Source: Pseudomonadota bacterium (GTDB taxonomy: Bacteria; Pseudomonadota; Alphaproteobacteria; Acetobacterales; Acetobacteraceae). From it: a stretch of 16,549 nucleotides of DNA. The position numbers and the translations under genes were made by a program. The notes below the pieces were generated by a model. That model had not been told where the DNA came from and searched no databases. It saw only the letters and a program-made list of their open reading frames with translations. The stretch is from contig JAJZVE010000023.1 of the NCBI GenBank assembly GCA_021845835.1, forward strand, positions 1-16,549, in the 5' to 3' direction. Positions 1-5,832 of this stretch are shown here, in pieces; the stretch's first letter is position 1, and each line of letters begins with the position of its first letter.

Positions 1-59
1 CGGCGGCGGGAGCGTACCCGATCCAGCGCGCCGGGTGCGGAGACGGCGGCGCTACTCAT
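1..59 (-). CDS. Start of a second CUT1 ABC permease (partial, cut by window edge)
   Basis: An ATG at 57-59 opens a frame that stays open to the window edge (19 codons, beginning MSSAAVSAPG and ending in an Arg-rich stretch). The start lies inside the 3' end of the upstream permease gene, whose TAG is at 52-54, giving an 8-nt overlap of the kind common in co-translated permease pairs. CUT1 sugar importers normally have two permeases (MalF- and MalG-like) encoded in tandem, so the MalG-type partner is expected here. A basic N-terminus ahead of the first membrane span fits. The fragment is too short for a homology call, so the identity rests on position. The Shine-Dalgarno is weak. Confidence 0.45.
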   Translation of the reverse strand, partial: MSSAAVSAPGALDRVRSRR

Positions 60-948
60 CGACCACGGTGCCGCCGAGGCGGGCGATGGCGAGGCTGAGG
101 ACGAAGACGCCGGCCACCATCAAGGTCGCGATGGCGCTGCCATAGCCCCAATAGGCAAAATCGAAGGTCTGGACGAAGGCGTAGTAGTTCGTGACCTCGG
201 TGGCCAGGCCGGGACCGCCATTCGTCAGCACGTAGATCAGCGGGAACGCCTTGATGCTGTCGATCAGGCGGAACAGCACGGCGACCGTGAGCGCCGGGCG
301 GATGAAGGGCAGCCGCACGTACCAGAACATCTGCCATGAGCTCGCGCCGTCGATGCGCGCGGCCTCGAGCGGCTCCTGCGGCATCATCTGCAGGGCGGCC
401 AGCATCATCAGCAGGGTGAAGGGAAACCACTCCCAGGTGTCGGCCACCGCAATCGCCGGCAACGCCGTGGCCGGGCTGGTGATCAGCGATCCCGCGGACA
501 CGCCGAAGAACCCGAGCACCGCATACAACGGGCTGATGCCCGGCGTGTAGAGGATCTTCCAGATGATCGCGACCACGATCGGCGGCAGCACCATCGGCAC
601 CAGGAACCCCGTGCGCACCGCCTCCATGAAGCGGGACTCGACGTTCAGCAGCAGCGCGAGGCCGAGGCCGATCAGCGTCTGCAACCCGACGGTCATCGCC
701 GACAGCTCGAGCTGCAGCCAGACCGAGTGCAGGAAACTGCTCTCGAACAACGCCTGGCGGTAGTTGGCGAGCGGAGTGGAGAAGTCGAGTCCGCTGCCGG
801 GTCGGACCGGGGTAAGCGGGGTCAGGCTGGTGACGACCAGGTAGATCGCTGGGCCAAGCGTGACGGCGGCGAGCACAACCAGCGCCGGCATCAGGCCGAT
901 GGTGAAGGCCCGCCGCTGTTCGACCAACCAGGCGCTGGCGACGCTCAT
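52..948 (-). CDS. CUT1-type sugar ABC transporter permease (MalF-like)
   Basis: This is a 298-aa inner-membrane permease of the binding-protein-dependent family. Hydrophobic segments lie near residues 15-40, 75-102, 112-133, 160-190, 218-235 and 268-292, fitting six spans. The cytoplasmic EAA loop that docks on the ATPase is clear at about 193-220: it reads EAARIDGASSWQMFWYVRLP, matching the pattern EAA-x3-G-x9-(I/V)-x-LP. The gene begins 10 nt after the stop of the binding-protein gene, and a second permease appears to overlap its 3' end, so the three form one operon. The ATG at 946-948 has only a weak Shine-Dalgarno, suggesting translational coupling to the gene before it. The substrate is unknown; the family imports mono-, di- and oligosaccharides, polyols and glycerol phosphates. 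Confidence 0.9.
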   Translation of the reverse strand: MSVASAWLVEQRRAFTIGLMPALVVLAAVTLGPAIYLVVTSLTPLTPVRPGSGLDFSTPLANYRQALFESSFLHSVWLQLELSAMTVGLQTLIGLGLALLLNVESRFMEAVRTGFLVPMVLPPIVVAIIWKILYTPGISPLYAVLGFFGVSAGSLITSPATALPAIAVADTWEWFPFTLLMMLAALQMMPQEPLEAARIDGASSWQMFWYVRLPFIRPALTVAVLFRLIDSIKAFPLIYVLTNGGPGLATEVTNYYAFVQTFDFAYWGYGSAIATLMVAGVFVLSLAIARLGGTVVDE

Positions 949-958
949 CGGGCGCGGA

Positions 959-2305
959 TCAGAGCTTCACGCCGGCACGGCGCAGTTGCGCGAGGGAGTT
1001 GCGCTGCGCCGCCGCCATCGCCGCCTTCGCCGATTTCTCGCCCGAGACGATGCTCTCGATGGCAATGGTGATCTCGCGATCGACCTGCGGATAGGGCGGC
1101 ACGGTGCGGTAGGCCATGTAGCCCTTGGCGCCGAGATCGATGGTGTCCAGATACATCTTGGCGACATCGAAGCCGTTGTAGGTCAACTTGCGCTTGAACT
1201 CGGGCAACTCGATGATCGACTTCCTGGTGACCGAACTCCAGCCCTGCTCGCGGAACATGCGCAGCAGCAGCGGCTTCGACATCGCCCAGGTGATGAACTG
1301 CCAGGCGGCATCTTTCTTGCGCGAGCCGACGGGGATGCCCCAGCCGTGCGTGGCGATCTGCGGGAAGCGGCCGGCGGGACCGGCGGGGAACAGCGAGAAG
1401 GCGCAGGTCTCGCGCACCTTGCTCCCGGGCAATGCCATTTGCGCGAGAAAATCCTCGTTATTGGTGGAGTAGTTCATCTGGCCGTTCTGCAAGGCGACGA
1501 CCACTTCGTCGTAGGTGTAGGAAAGCGCGCCCTTCGGGCCGTATTTGCTGAGCAGATTGCTGAAGAAACCGGCCGCCTCGACCGCCTCCGGCGTGTCGAG
1601 CACCGGCATCAGGTCGTGCGGGGGGTTGCGGAAGACGTTGGCCCCGAAGCCCTGCAGGTAGCCCACGAAGGACCAGCCGTAGTGGTTCTCAGCGATGAAG
1701 CCGGGAAGGCCATCCTTGCCGTTCACCGCCGTCAGCATCTTCGGCATCTCGGCGAAGGTGTCGGGCAGGGTGAAGCCGGCCTTGCGGATCAGGTCGTAGC
1801 GGGAGGCGCCGGCCATCGTGATGTCGGCGATCCAGGGGATGGCGCAAAGCCGGCCCTTGGCATCCTTGAAGACGTTGGTGGTCCCCGGCAGGAAATCCGC
1901 CACGTCCCAGCCGGCCGGCGTGAGCTTCGGGTTGGCGATGAACTGATCGAGCGGCGTGATCCAGCCGGCGCCGATCCAGCGGCCGATGAAGATGAAGGTG
2001 ACGTTGATCACGTCGTAGGCGTCGCTGTTGGTGGCGAGCGCCAGGTCCATGCGCTGGTCATAGATCGGAAACGACGGCGTGGTGTAGCTGACCCGCGCGC
2101 CGGTCAGCTCCTCGAACTCGGGGATGTATTTGGCGAGGAACAGTGGATAGGGCGCGCTCCAGCACGAGACGTTGAGGGTGACGCCGGACAGCGGCTTCTT
2201 GCCGATCGCCGCCGGCGCCTTGCCCGGCAACATCAGTGCGCCGACCGCCAGAGCGCCGCCGGTGAGGAGTTGCCGCCGCCGCGGACGCCATCCATTCGGA
2301 TTCAT
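959..2305 (-). CDS. ABC transporter extracellular solute-binding protein, family 1, Tat-type signal
   Basis: This 448-aa periplasmic protein captures substrate for the CUT1 permease. The frame is open further upstream to a TTG at 2491, but that codon lies inside the -35 box. I therefore start at the ATG at 2303-2305, which has a GAGAGGA Shine-Dalgarno 6 nt upstream. From this start residues 9-27 read as a twin-arginine signal (RRRQLLTGGALAVGALML), followed by a mature region with features of family 1 binding proteins: FEELTGARV near the N-terminus, DVINV, and the VAAWQFITW-like KKDAAWQFITWAMS near the C-terminus. The start codon overlaps the stop of a 45-aa upstream leader ORF (ATGA). Expression should follow promoter A with its paired LacI-type operators. 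The exact sugar is unknown. Confidence 0.88.
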   Translation of the reverse strand: MNPNGWRPRRRQLLTGGALAVGALMLPGKAPAAIGKKPLSGVTLNVSCWSAPYPLFLAKYIPEFEELTGARVSYTTPSFPIYDQRMDLALATNSDAYDVINVTFIFIGRWIGAGWITPLDQFIANPKLTPAGWDVADFLPGTTNVFKDAKGRLCAIPWIADITMAGASRYDLIRKAGFTLPDTFAEMPKMLTAVNGKDGLPGFIAENHYGWSFVGYLQGFGANVFRNPPHDLMPVLDTPEAVEAAGFFSNLLSKYGPKGALSYTYDEVVVALQNGQMNYSTNNEDFLAQMALPGSKVRETCAFSLFPAGPAGRFPQIATHGWGIPVGSRKKDAAWQFITWAMSKPLLLRMFREQGWSSVTRKSIIELPEFKRKLTYNGFDVAKMYLDTIDLGAKGYMAYRTVPPYPQVDREITIAIESIVSGEKSAKAAMAAAQRNSLAQLRRAGVKL

Positions 2306-2439
2306 TGCCGGTCCTCTCCCATATTTGGCGGAAGGGAGACGAGAGACCGCAGCCGACCTGGCAGCATCACACACCGCCGGCCTATACACGACGGCGCGAC
2401 CTGGTTGATGCCATTGAACGGCCGCCGGTATCCCGACAC
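2302..2439 (-). CDS. Putative 45-aa leader ORF of operon A, overlapping the binding-protein start
   Basis: A GTG at 2437-2439 sits 7 nt after a perfect GGAGG (complement of CCTCC at 2447-2451). It opens a 45-codon frame that starts VSGYRRPFNG and ends MGEDRQ, with TGA at 2302-2304. The TGA overlaps the ATG of the binding-protein gene (ATGA), the usual layout for translational coupling. A matching ORF starting MSGYRR, with the same GGAGG and 7-nt spacing, precedes operon B and also overlaps the next start codon. Beyond the first six residues the two peptides differ, so conserved initiation and coupling look more likely than a conserved peptide function. The estimated transcription start lies about 17 nt upstream of the GTG. 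No known family is recognised. Confidence 0.5.
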   Translation of the reverse strand: MSGYRRPFNGINQVAPSCIGRRCVMLPGRLRSLVSLPPNMGEDRQ

Positions 2440-2496
2440 TTGTTTTCCTCCCACGCACCACATGAAAACGCTCCCATGGAAGCGCTGTCAATAGGG
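2422..2496 (-). repeat. 75-bp promoter/leader cassette, copy A
   Basis: Aligned by eye without gaps, this stretch matches 5621-5695 at 65 of 75 positions. It spans a CCCTATTGACA -35 region, two 14-bp operators, the -10 region, the GGAGG Shine-Dalgarno and the first six codons of a leader ORF. The longest identical block covers TGTCGGGATACCGGCGG. The genes downstream of the two copies encode different transporter classes, so the promoter module itself appears to have been copied or conserved. Confidence 0.85.
2463..2491 (-). promoter_or_regulatory. Promoter A with two abutting LacI-family operators
   Basis: On the minus strand a perfect TTGACA -35 box occupies 2486-2491. With 17-18 bp spacing the -10 position falls on TTTTCA/TTTCAT at about 2462-2468, which is a weak match to TATAAT. 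Two 14-bp near-palindromes lie directly end to end: TGAAAACGCTCCCA (2463-2476) and TGGAAGCGCTGTCA (2477-2490), written on the plus strand. The second overlaps the -35 box and the first covers the -10, so bound repressor would block RNA polymerase. The sequences resemble cre-like LacI/GalR-family sites with a central CG. Confidence 0.72.
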
Positions 2497-2500
2497 TCGT

Positions 2501-3286
2501 TCACCTGCCGCCCGCGCCGCCGCCCGGCGTCGCTCCGCCGGTGATATACAGCACGATCCGCTCGACGGTGAGGCTGTCGCCACTGAGGACACCAACCACC
2601 CGGCCGTGCCGGAGGACGACCACCCGATGGCAGATGCGGCACACCTGGGGCAGGTTGTGACTGATCACCAGCACGGTCACACCCTGCCGGTGCAGTTGCT
2701 CGATCAGATCGACCACCTGCTGCTGCTGCTGCACGCCGAGGGCGGCCGTCGGCTCGTCCATCAGCACCATCCGCCGGCGCCACATGACGGCCCGCGCGAC
2801 CGCGACGGCCTGGCGCTGGCCGCCCGACAGCGAGCCACACTCGCTTCGGATCGAGGGCAGACGGATATTGAGCTCCTGAAACTTGTCCCGGGCGGTGGCC
2901 ATCATCCGACGGTTGTCCAGCCACCCGAGGCGCCCCAGCAGCCCGGGTCGGATCTGCTCACGTCCCAGGAAGAGATTGGCGACGACGCTCAGGTCCAGGG
3001 CAAGCGCAAGATCCTGGTAGATCGTCTCGATTCCCTGCTCGCGGGCGACCCGGGGGGATTTGAGACCGACCTCCTTCCCGTCGACGAATATCTCTCCCGC
3101 ACTGGGCTGGATCACGCCGGACAGTATCTTCACCAGGGTTGACTTGCCGGCCCCGTTGTCGCCCACGAGGCCGACGGTCTCGCCGGCATGGATCTCGAGG
3201 TCCACGCCGTCCAAGGCCGCGACCGCTCCATAGTGCTTGCGAATTCCCCGGGCCGTCAGAACGGGCGGCGGCGGCGGCAGTTCCAT
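2501..3286 (-). CDS. CUT2-type sugar ABC transporter ATP-binding protein (single domain)
   Basis: This 261-aa cytoplasmic ATPase powers the CUT2 importer encoded upstream. Walker A is GDNGAGKST (about 42-50), the Q-loop is YQD (about 90-92), the signature is LSGGQ (about 153-157), Walker B is VLMDEP (about 174-179), and the switch histidine is in ISHN (about 210). It has one nucleotide-binding domain, unlike the two-domain RbsA of the classical ribose system, so it presumably works as a homodimer as in FrcA-type systems. The ATG at 3284-3286 is chosen; a TTG one codon upstream is equally placed behind the GGAGAGGAG run. The C-terminus ends in a Gly-rich tail. The TGA lies only 10 bp from the -35 box of promoter A, with no terminator visible between. 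Confidence 0.9.
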   Translation of the reverse strand: MELPPPPPVLTARGIRKHYGAVAALDGVDLEIHAGETVGLVGDNGAGKSTLVKILSGVIQPSAGEIFVDGKEVGLKSPRVAREQGIETIYQDLALALDLSVVANLFLGREQIRPGLLGRLGWLDNRRMMATARDKFQELNIRLPSIRSECGSLSGGQRQAVAVARAVMWRRRMVLMDEPTAALGVQQQQQVVDLIEQLHRQGVTVLVISHNLPQVCRICHRVVVLRHGRVVGVLSGDSLTVERIVLYITGGATPGGGAGGR

Positions 3287-3319
3287 CAAGCTTTCTCCTC
3301 TCCTGCGGCGCTGTTGCCG

Positions 3320-3334
3320 CCGGCCGACGGCCGG
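3320..3334 (-). other. Small GC hairpin in the binding protein-ATPase gap
   Basis: The 132-bp gap 3287-3418 contains a perfect 6-bp inverted repeat, CCGGCC-GAC-GGCCGG, and much other GC-rich sequence, but no ORF that I can support. There is no T-run, so it is not a standard terminator. It could stabilise the binding-protein message or reduce read-through to the ATPase gene. In sequence this GC-rich, short stems also arise by chance. Confidence 0.25.
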
Positions 3335-3418
3335 GCGCGCACCCCGCCGGGCCGGATCCCGCCGGGACGCCCACCGGATCGTCGCCGCGCCGATGGCGCA
3401 CGGGTTCCGGTGCCCGCC

Positions 3419-4453
3419 CTATTTCTTCGCCGCCACCGTGGGGATGTAGTAGTACACGGCGATCTTCGGATCGTCGGCGCTCGCCGTCGTCGCCGTGATG
3501 GTCGGCAGAAGGACCTGTTTCGGGACCGCGCTCTTGCGACCGGTCATCTCGTCCCATGCGTAGTGCATCGCCAAGCGCCCCATGATGAGAGGTTCCTGCA
3601 CCTCGGTGGAGGAGATCACTCCCTGCTTCAACAGCTTCACGACCTCGGGCGGCGCATCGAAGCTCTGCACGAACACCTTCCCCTTCTTCCCCGCATTCAT
3701 CACCGCCCGCCCGACCCCGGAGGCCAGCAGCCCCGTCGTGCCGAAGAACGCGGCAATCCCGGGGTGCGCCACCAGGATCGAGGCGGTGACTTTTTCGGCG
3801 GATAGCGGATCATTCGTTCCGGCATACTGGACCGGCAGGATTTTGATCCCGGGATCGTGCTTGTGCAGGTAGGCGATGAAGCCCTGCGCCCGTTTGTTCG
3901 TGGTGACATTACCCGGGGCAAGGTCCACGATCCCAACCAGCCCGTGCCCGCCGAGATGCTGGCCGACCGACTTGCCGGCCAGTTCCCCGCCTAGCACGAC
4001 ATGCGTGCCGATGAAGCTGTCCAAGACGGCAGGGTCGGCAACGGCGGTATCGACCTCGATAACGGGAATTCCAGCCCGTTTGAAGCGCTGCAGGGCCGGG
4101 ACCTCTTCGCGCGGGTCCGTGACATCGGTGATCATGGCATCGGGATGGCGGGCCAGCATCGCGCTCAGGATGGGGACCTGGTACTCGGCGGTATCCTGGG
4201 TTGGAGCCTCGAACACGATCTGGACATTCGCGTGCAGTTTGGCCGCCTCTTCCTTCTCGCCGCGCAGGATGGTCTCGCAGAAGGCATTGGCGAAGAAGGC
4301 GCAGACGAAGCCGACCGTCTTCTTCGCGCCCGCCGTCGGCGCGACCGGCGCGGCGACGCTGCGGTCGTAGCCCCCGCCCAGCAACAGGGCCACCGCCCCG
4401 ACCACCAGCGCCGCGGTGGCAAATCGCGGCCTCTGCCGTTGTCGATTGCTCAT
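3419..4453 (-). CDS. Sugar ABC transporter periplasmic binding protein (ribose/galactose type, Peripla_BP_4)
   Basis: This 344-aa protein is the substrate receptor of the CUT2 importer. The N-terminus carries a basic stretch and a hydrophobic core (residues 10-27) with a likely signal-peptidase site after SVAA (about 35). The mature part begins KKTVGFV, like the first beta strand of type I periplasmic folds, and shows DAMITDVTDP, GIPVIEVDT and SFDAPPEVVKLLKQG, the last typical of the C-terminal lobe of ribose-type binding proteins. The ATG at 4451-4453 follows an AGGAG with 8-nt spacing. It lies between the permease and ATPase genes, in the same direction as both. The ligand cannot be deduced; the family binds pentoses, hexoses, polyols and autoinducer-2. 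Confidence 0.88.
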   Translation of the reverse strand: MSNRQRQRPRFATAALVVGAVALLLGGGYDRSVAAPVAPTAGAKKTVGFVCAFFANAFCETILRGEKEEAAKLHANVQIVFEAPTQDTAEYQVPILSAMLARHPDAMITDVTDPREEVPALQRFKRAGIPVIEVDTAVADPAVLDSFIGTHVVLGGELAGKSVGQHLGGHGLVGIVDLAPGNVTTNKRAQGFIAYLHKHDPGIKILPVQYAGTNDPLSAEKVTASILVAHPGIAAFFGTTGLLASGVGRAVMNAGKKGKVFVQSFDAPPEVVKLLKQGVISSTEVQEPLIMGRLAMHYAWDEMTGRKSAVPKQVLLPTITATTASADDPKIAVYYYIPTVAAKK

Positions 4454-4482
4454 TGAACGTTCTCCTCTTTGCTATTTTCCAC

Positions 4483-4503
4483 GCGTGCGGTCGGGCCGCA
4501 CGC
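4483..4503 (-). promoter_or_regulatory. Intercistronic mRNA hairpin between permease and binding-protein genes
   Basis: The 58-nt gap contains a perfect 8-bp stem, GCGTGCGG and CCGCACGC, around a 5-nt loop. The downstream bases are A-rich (GTGGAAAATAGC in the mRNA), without a U-run, so this is more likely an RNA-processing or stabilising element than a terminator. Such elements often let the binding protein be made in excess over its permease. The stem is seen directly; the role is inferred. Confidence 0.5.
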
Positions 4504-4511
4504 TTCGATGG

Positions 4512-5540
4512 CTACTCGGCCCTGATCAGCCGCAGGCGGATACGATCCGTGTAGACGGCCAGGATGATGATGAAACCGATGGCGACCTCCTGCCAGAACG
4601 GATTGACATCCGCCATGACGAGACCGCTCGACAGCACGGCGATGATGAGCGCGCCGATGATGGTGCCGAGCACGGTTCCGCGGCCGCCCGAGAAGCTCGT
4701 TCCGCCGATCACGGCCGCAGCGATGGCATTAAGTTCCTGCCCGGTTCCCGCCGCCGGCGACGCGCCGATGAACTGGCTCATGACGAGCTCGCCCGCGATC
4801 GCCGCCAGCACGCCCGACAGCACGAACGTGAGCACCAGCCGGCGCGCGACCGGGATGCCAGCGCGCTCGGCGGCCTGCCGGTCGCTGCCGATCGCATAGA
4901 GATGCCGCCCGGTGCGGGTTTTCGCGAGCCAGAACCCGACCACCACGTAGAGCACCGCCGTCACGAGGACCGGGGTCAACACCCACCCGCCGAGCAAACC
5001 GTTGCCGATGGAGCCGACGGCACCCGGTATGTTCACGATCTCCTGGCCGTTGTTGATGAGGTCGGTTGCTCCGGTCGCGGCACCCAACATACCCAGAGTA
5101 ACAAGGAACGACACGACCCGGAGCTGCGTGACCAGCAGACCGTTCATCAGACCGGCGATGCCCCCGGCAACTATCCCGGCGCCATAGCCGAGGATCATGA
5201 TGACGCCGGTCGGCACATGCGCCGCCAGCAGGTGCTCCATCACGAAGGCCGCCACCATGCCGCCCAGCCCCAGGACCGCGCCGACCGACAGGTCGATGTT
5301 CTCCGTGATGATGACGAGCGTCTGCGCCAGACCAAGCAGCGCTGTTTCGTAGGCGGCCTGGCTGACCGCGATCCAACCGTCGCGCGAGGCGAAATGCGGC
5401 GCGGCGAACGTGAATGCGATCACCATGATAGCCAGGACCAGGATGGTCCAAACCGCCGTCAGCCGCGCAATGGCGGTCGGACGATCAGACACCGCCCTGC
5501 CCGCGGGCATGACGGCATCCCGCGCGCTGACGTCGGTCAC
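4512..5540 (-). CDS. CUT2-type sugar ABC transporter permease (RbsC-like)
   Basis: This 342-aa inner-membrane permease belongs to the RbsC/branched-chain-like class. The N-terminal part is cytoplasmic, with a first span at LTAVWTILVLAIMVIAFTF. The family motifs ENIDLSVGAVLGLGG and GLMNGLLVT are present, followed by IGSDRQAAERAGIPV and the C-terminal GGTSFSGGRGTVLGTIIGALII. The frame is open far upstream, but the GTG at 5538-5540 has GGGAG 7 nt ahead and overlaps the stop of a 33-aa leader ORF (GTGA). The next in-frame ATG (5508-5510, 332 aa) is the alternative. It is the first transporter gene of operon B, under the paired-operator promoter at 5662-5690, and is followed by its binding protein and ATPase. 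Confidence 0.88.
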   Translation of the reverse strand: MTDVSARDAVMPAGRAVSDRPTAIARLTAVWTILVLAIMVIAFTFAAPHFASRDGWIAVSQAAYETALLGLAQTLVIITENIDLSVGAVLGLGGMVAAFVMEHLLAAHVPTGVIMILGYGAGIVAGGIAGLMNGLLVTQLRVVSFLVTLGMLGAATGATDLINNGQEIVNIPGAVGSIGNGLLGGWVLTPVLVTAVLYVVVGFWLAKTRTGRHLYAIGSDRQAAERAGIPVARRLVLTFVLSGVLAAIAGELVMSQFIGASPAAGTGQELNAIAAAVIGGTSFSGGRGTVLGTIIGALIIAVLSSGLVMADVNPFWQEVAIGFIIILAVYTDRIRLRLIRAE

Positions 5541-5638
5541 GAACAGACTCCCGGCGGCTCCGTTGCAAACGTCAGTCGAGCTTCGCAACAAGAGCCATTG
5601 GATTTGGGCCATTCGACAGCCCGCCGGTATCCCGACAT
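5537..5638 (-). CDS. Putative 33-aa leader ORF of operon B, overlapping the permease start
   Basis: An ATG at 5636-5638 lies 7 nt after a perfect GGAGG (complement of CCTCC at 5646-5650). It opens a 33-codon frame beginning MSGYRRAVEW and ending PPGVCS. The TGA at 5537-5539 overlaps the GTG start of the permease (GTGA). The peptide has a Cys-Cys pair and a further cysteine near its end. Its initiation region and first codons match the operon A leader, whose stop also overlaps the following start. Translation of this leader would deliver ribosomes onto the permease GTG. No run of a single amino-acid codon suggestive of classical attenuation is seen. Confidence 0.52.
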   Translation of the reverse strand: MSGYRRAVEWPKSNGSCCEARLTFATEPPGVCS

Positions 5639-5695
5639 ATGTTTCCCTCCCACGCACGGTATGGAAACGCTTCCATGAAAGCGTTGTCAATAGGG
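5621..5695 (-). repeat. 75-bp promoter/leader cassette, copy B
   Basis: This is the counterpart of 2422-2496, identical at 65 of 75 aligned positions. Differences cluster in the operators and between the -10 and the Shine-Dalgarno. The GGAGG and the SGYRR codons are unchanged. The leader start codon is ATG here and GTG in copy A. Confidence 0.85.
5662..5690 (-). promoter_or_regulatory. Promoter B with two abutting LacI-family operators
   Basis: The minus-strand -35 is TTGACA at 5685-5690, and the -10 position 17-18 bp downstream reads TTTCCA/TTCCAT. Operators on the plus strand are TGGAAACGCTTCCA (5662-5675) and TGAAAGCGTTGTCA (5676-5689), directly end to end as in promoter A. A longer inverted repeat, AACGCTT-6 nt-AAGCGTT, spans the junction and offers an alternative way to read the site. 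Position over the -35 and -10 argues for repression. Confidence 0.75.
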
Positions 5696-5775
5696 CCCTC
5701 TCGGCCTTTTTTCGGCACCATGCGTTGGCCGGCTCGCCGCAGCCCGCCGACTGGCGCACGTCAGCTCTGCCGGGG

Positions 5776-5793
5776 ACGCCGACCGGACGGCGT
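5776..5793 (-). terminator. Possible weak hairpin after sulfatase 1
   Basis: The 137-bp gap between the sulfatase 1 stop and promoter B holds a perfect 6-bp stem, ACGCCG-6 nt-CGGCGT, without a U-run in the minus-strand direction. It is the best candidate for a transcript end before promoter B, but the evidence is weak. No ORF in this gap is supported. Confidence 0.2.
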
Positions 5794-5832
5794 GCTGGAA
5801 GACGCCCCCGGCCCCCCCGAACCCAACCGTTG

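Noticed and set aside
2306..2491. N-terminal extension of the CUT1 binding protein to the TTG at 2491
   Set aside because: The TTG is part of the -35 box, and the extension would precede the twin-arginine signal by 62 residues.
860..2494. 544-codon plus-strand open frame opposite the CUT1 genes
   Set aside because: The encoded sequence is rich in Arg, Gly, His and Asp with no recognisable motif, while the minus strand gives clear permease and binding-protein features.
4079..4094. Operator-like TTTGAAGCGCTGCA inside the CUT2 binding-protein gene
   Set aside because: It lacks the invariant spacing and ends of the TGRAARCGYTBYCA sites, and it is inside a coding region with no promoter.
5701..5720. 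T6 run at 5707-5712 as a plus-strand terminator
   Set aside because: No convincing stem precedes it and no plus-strand gene ends nearby.
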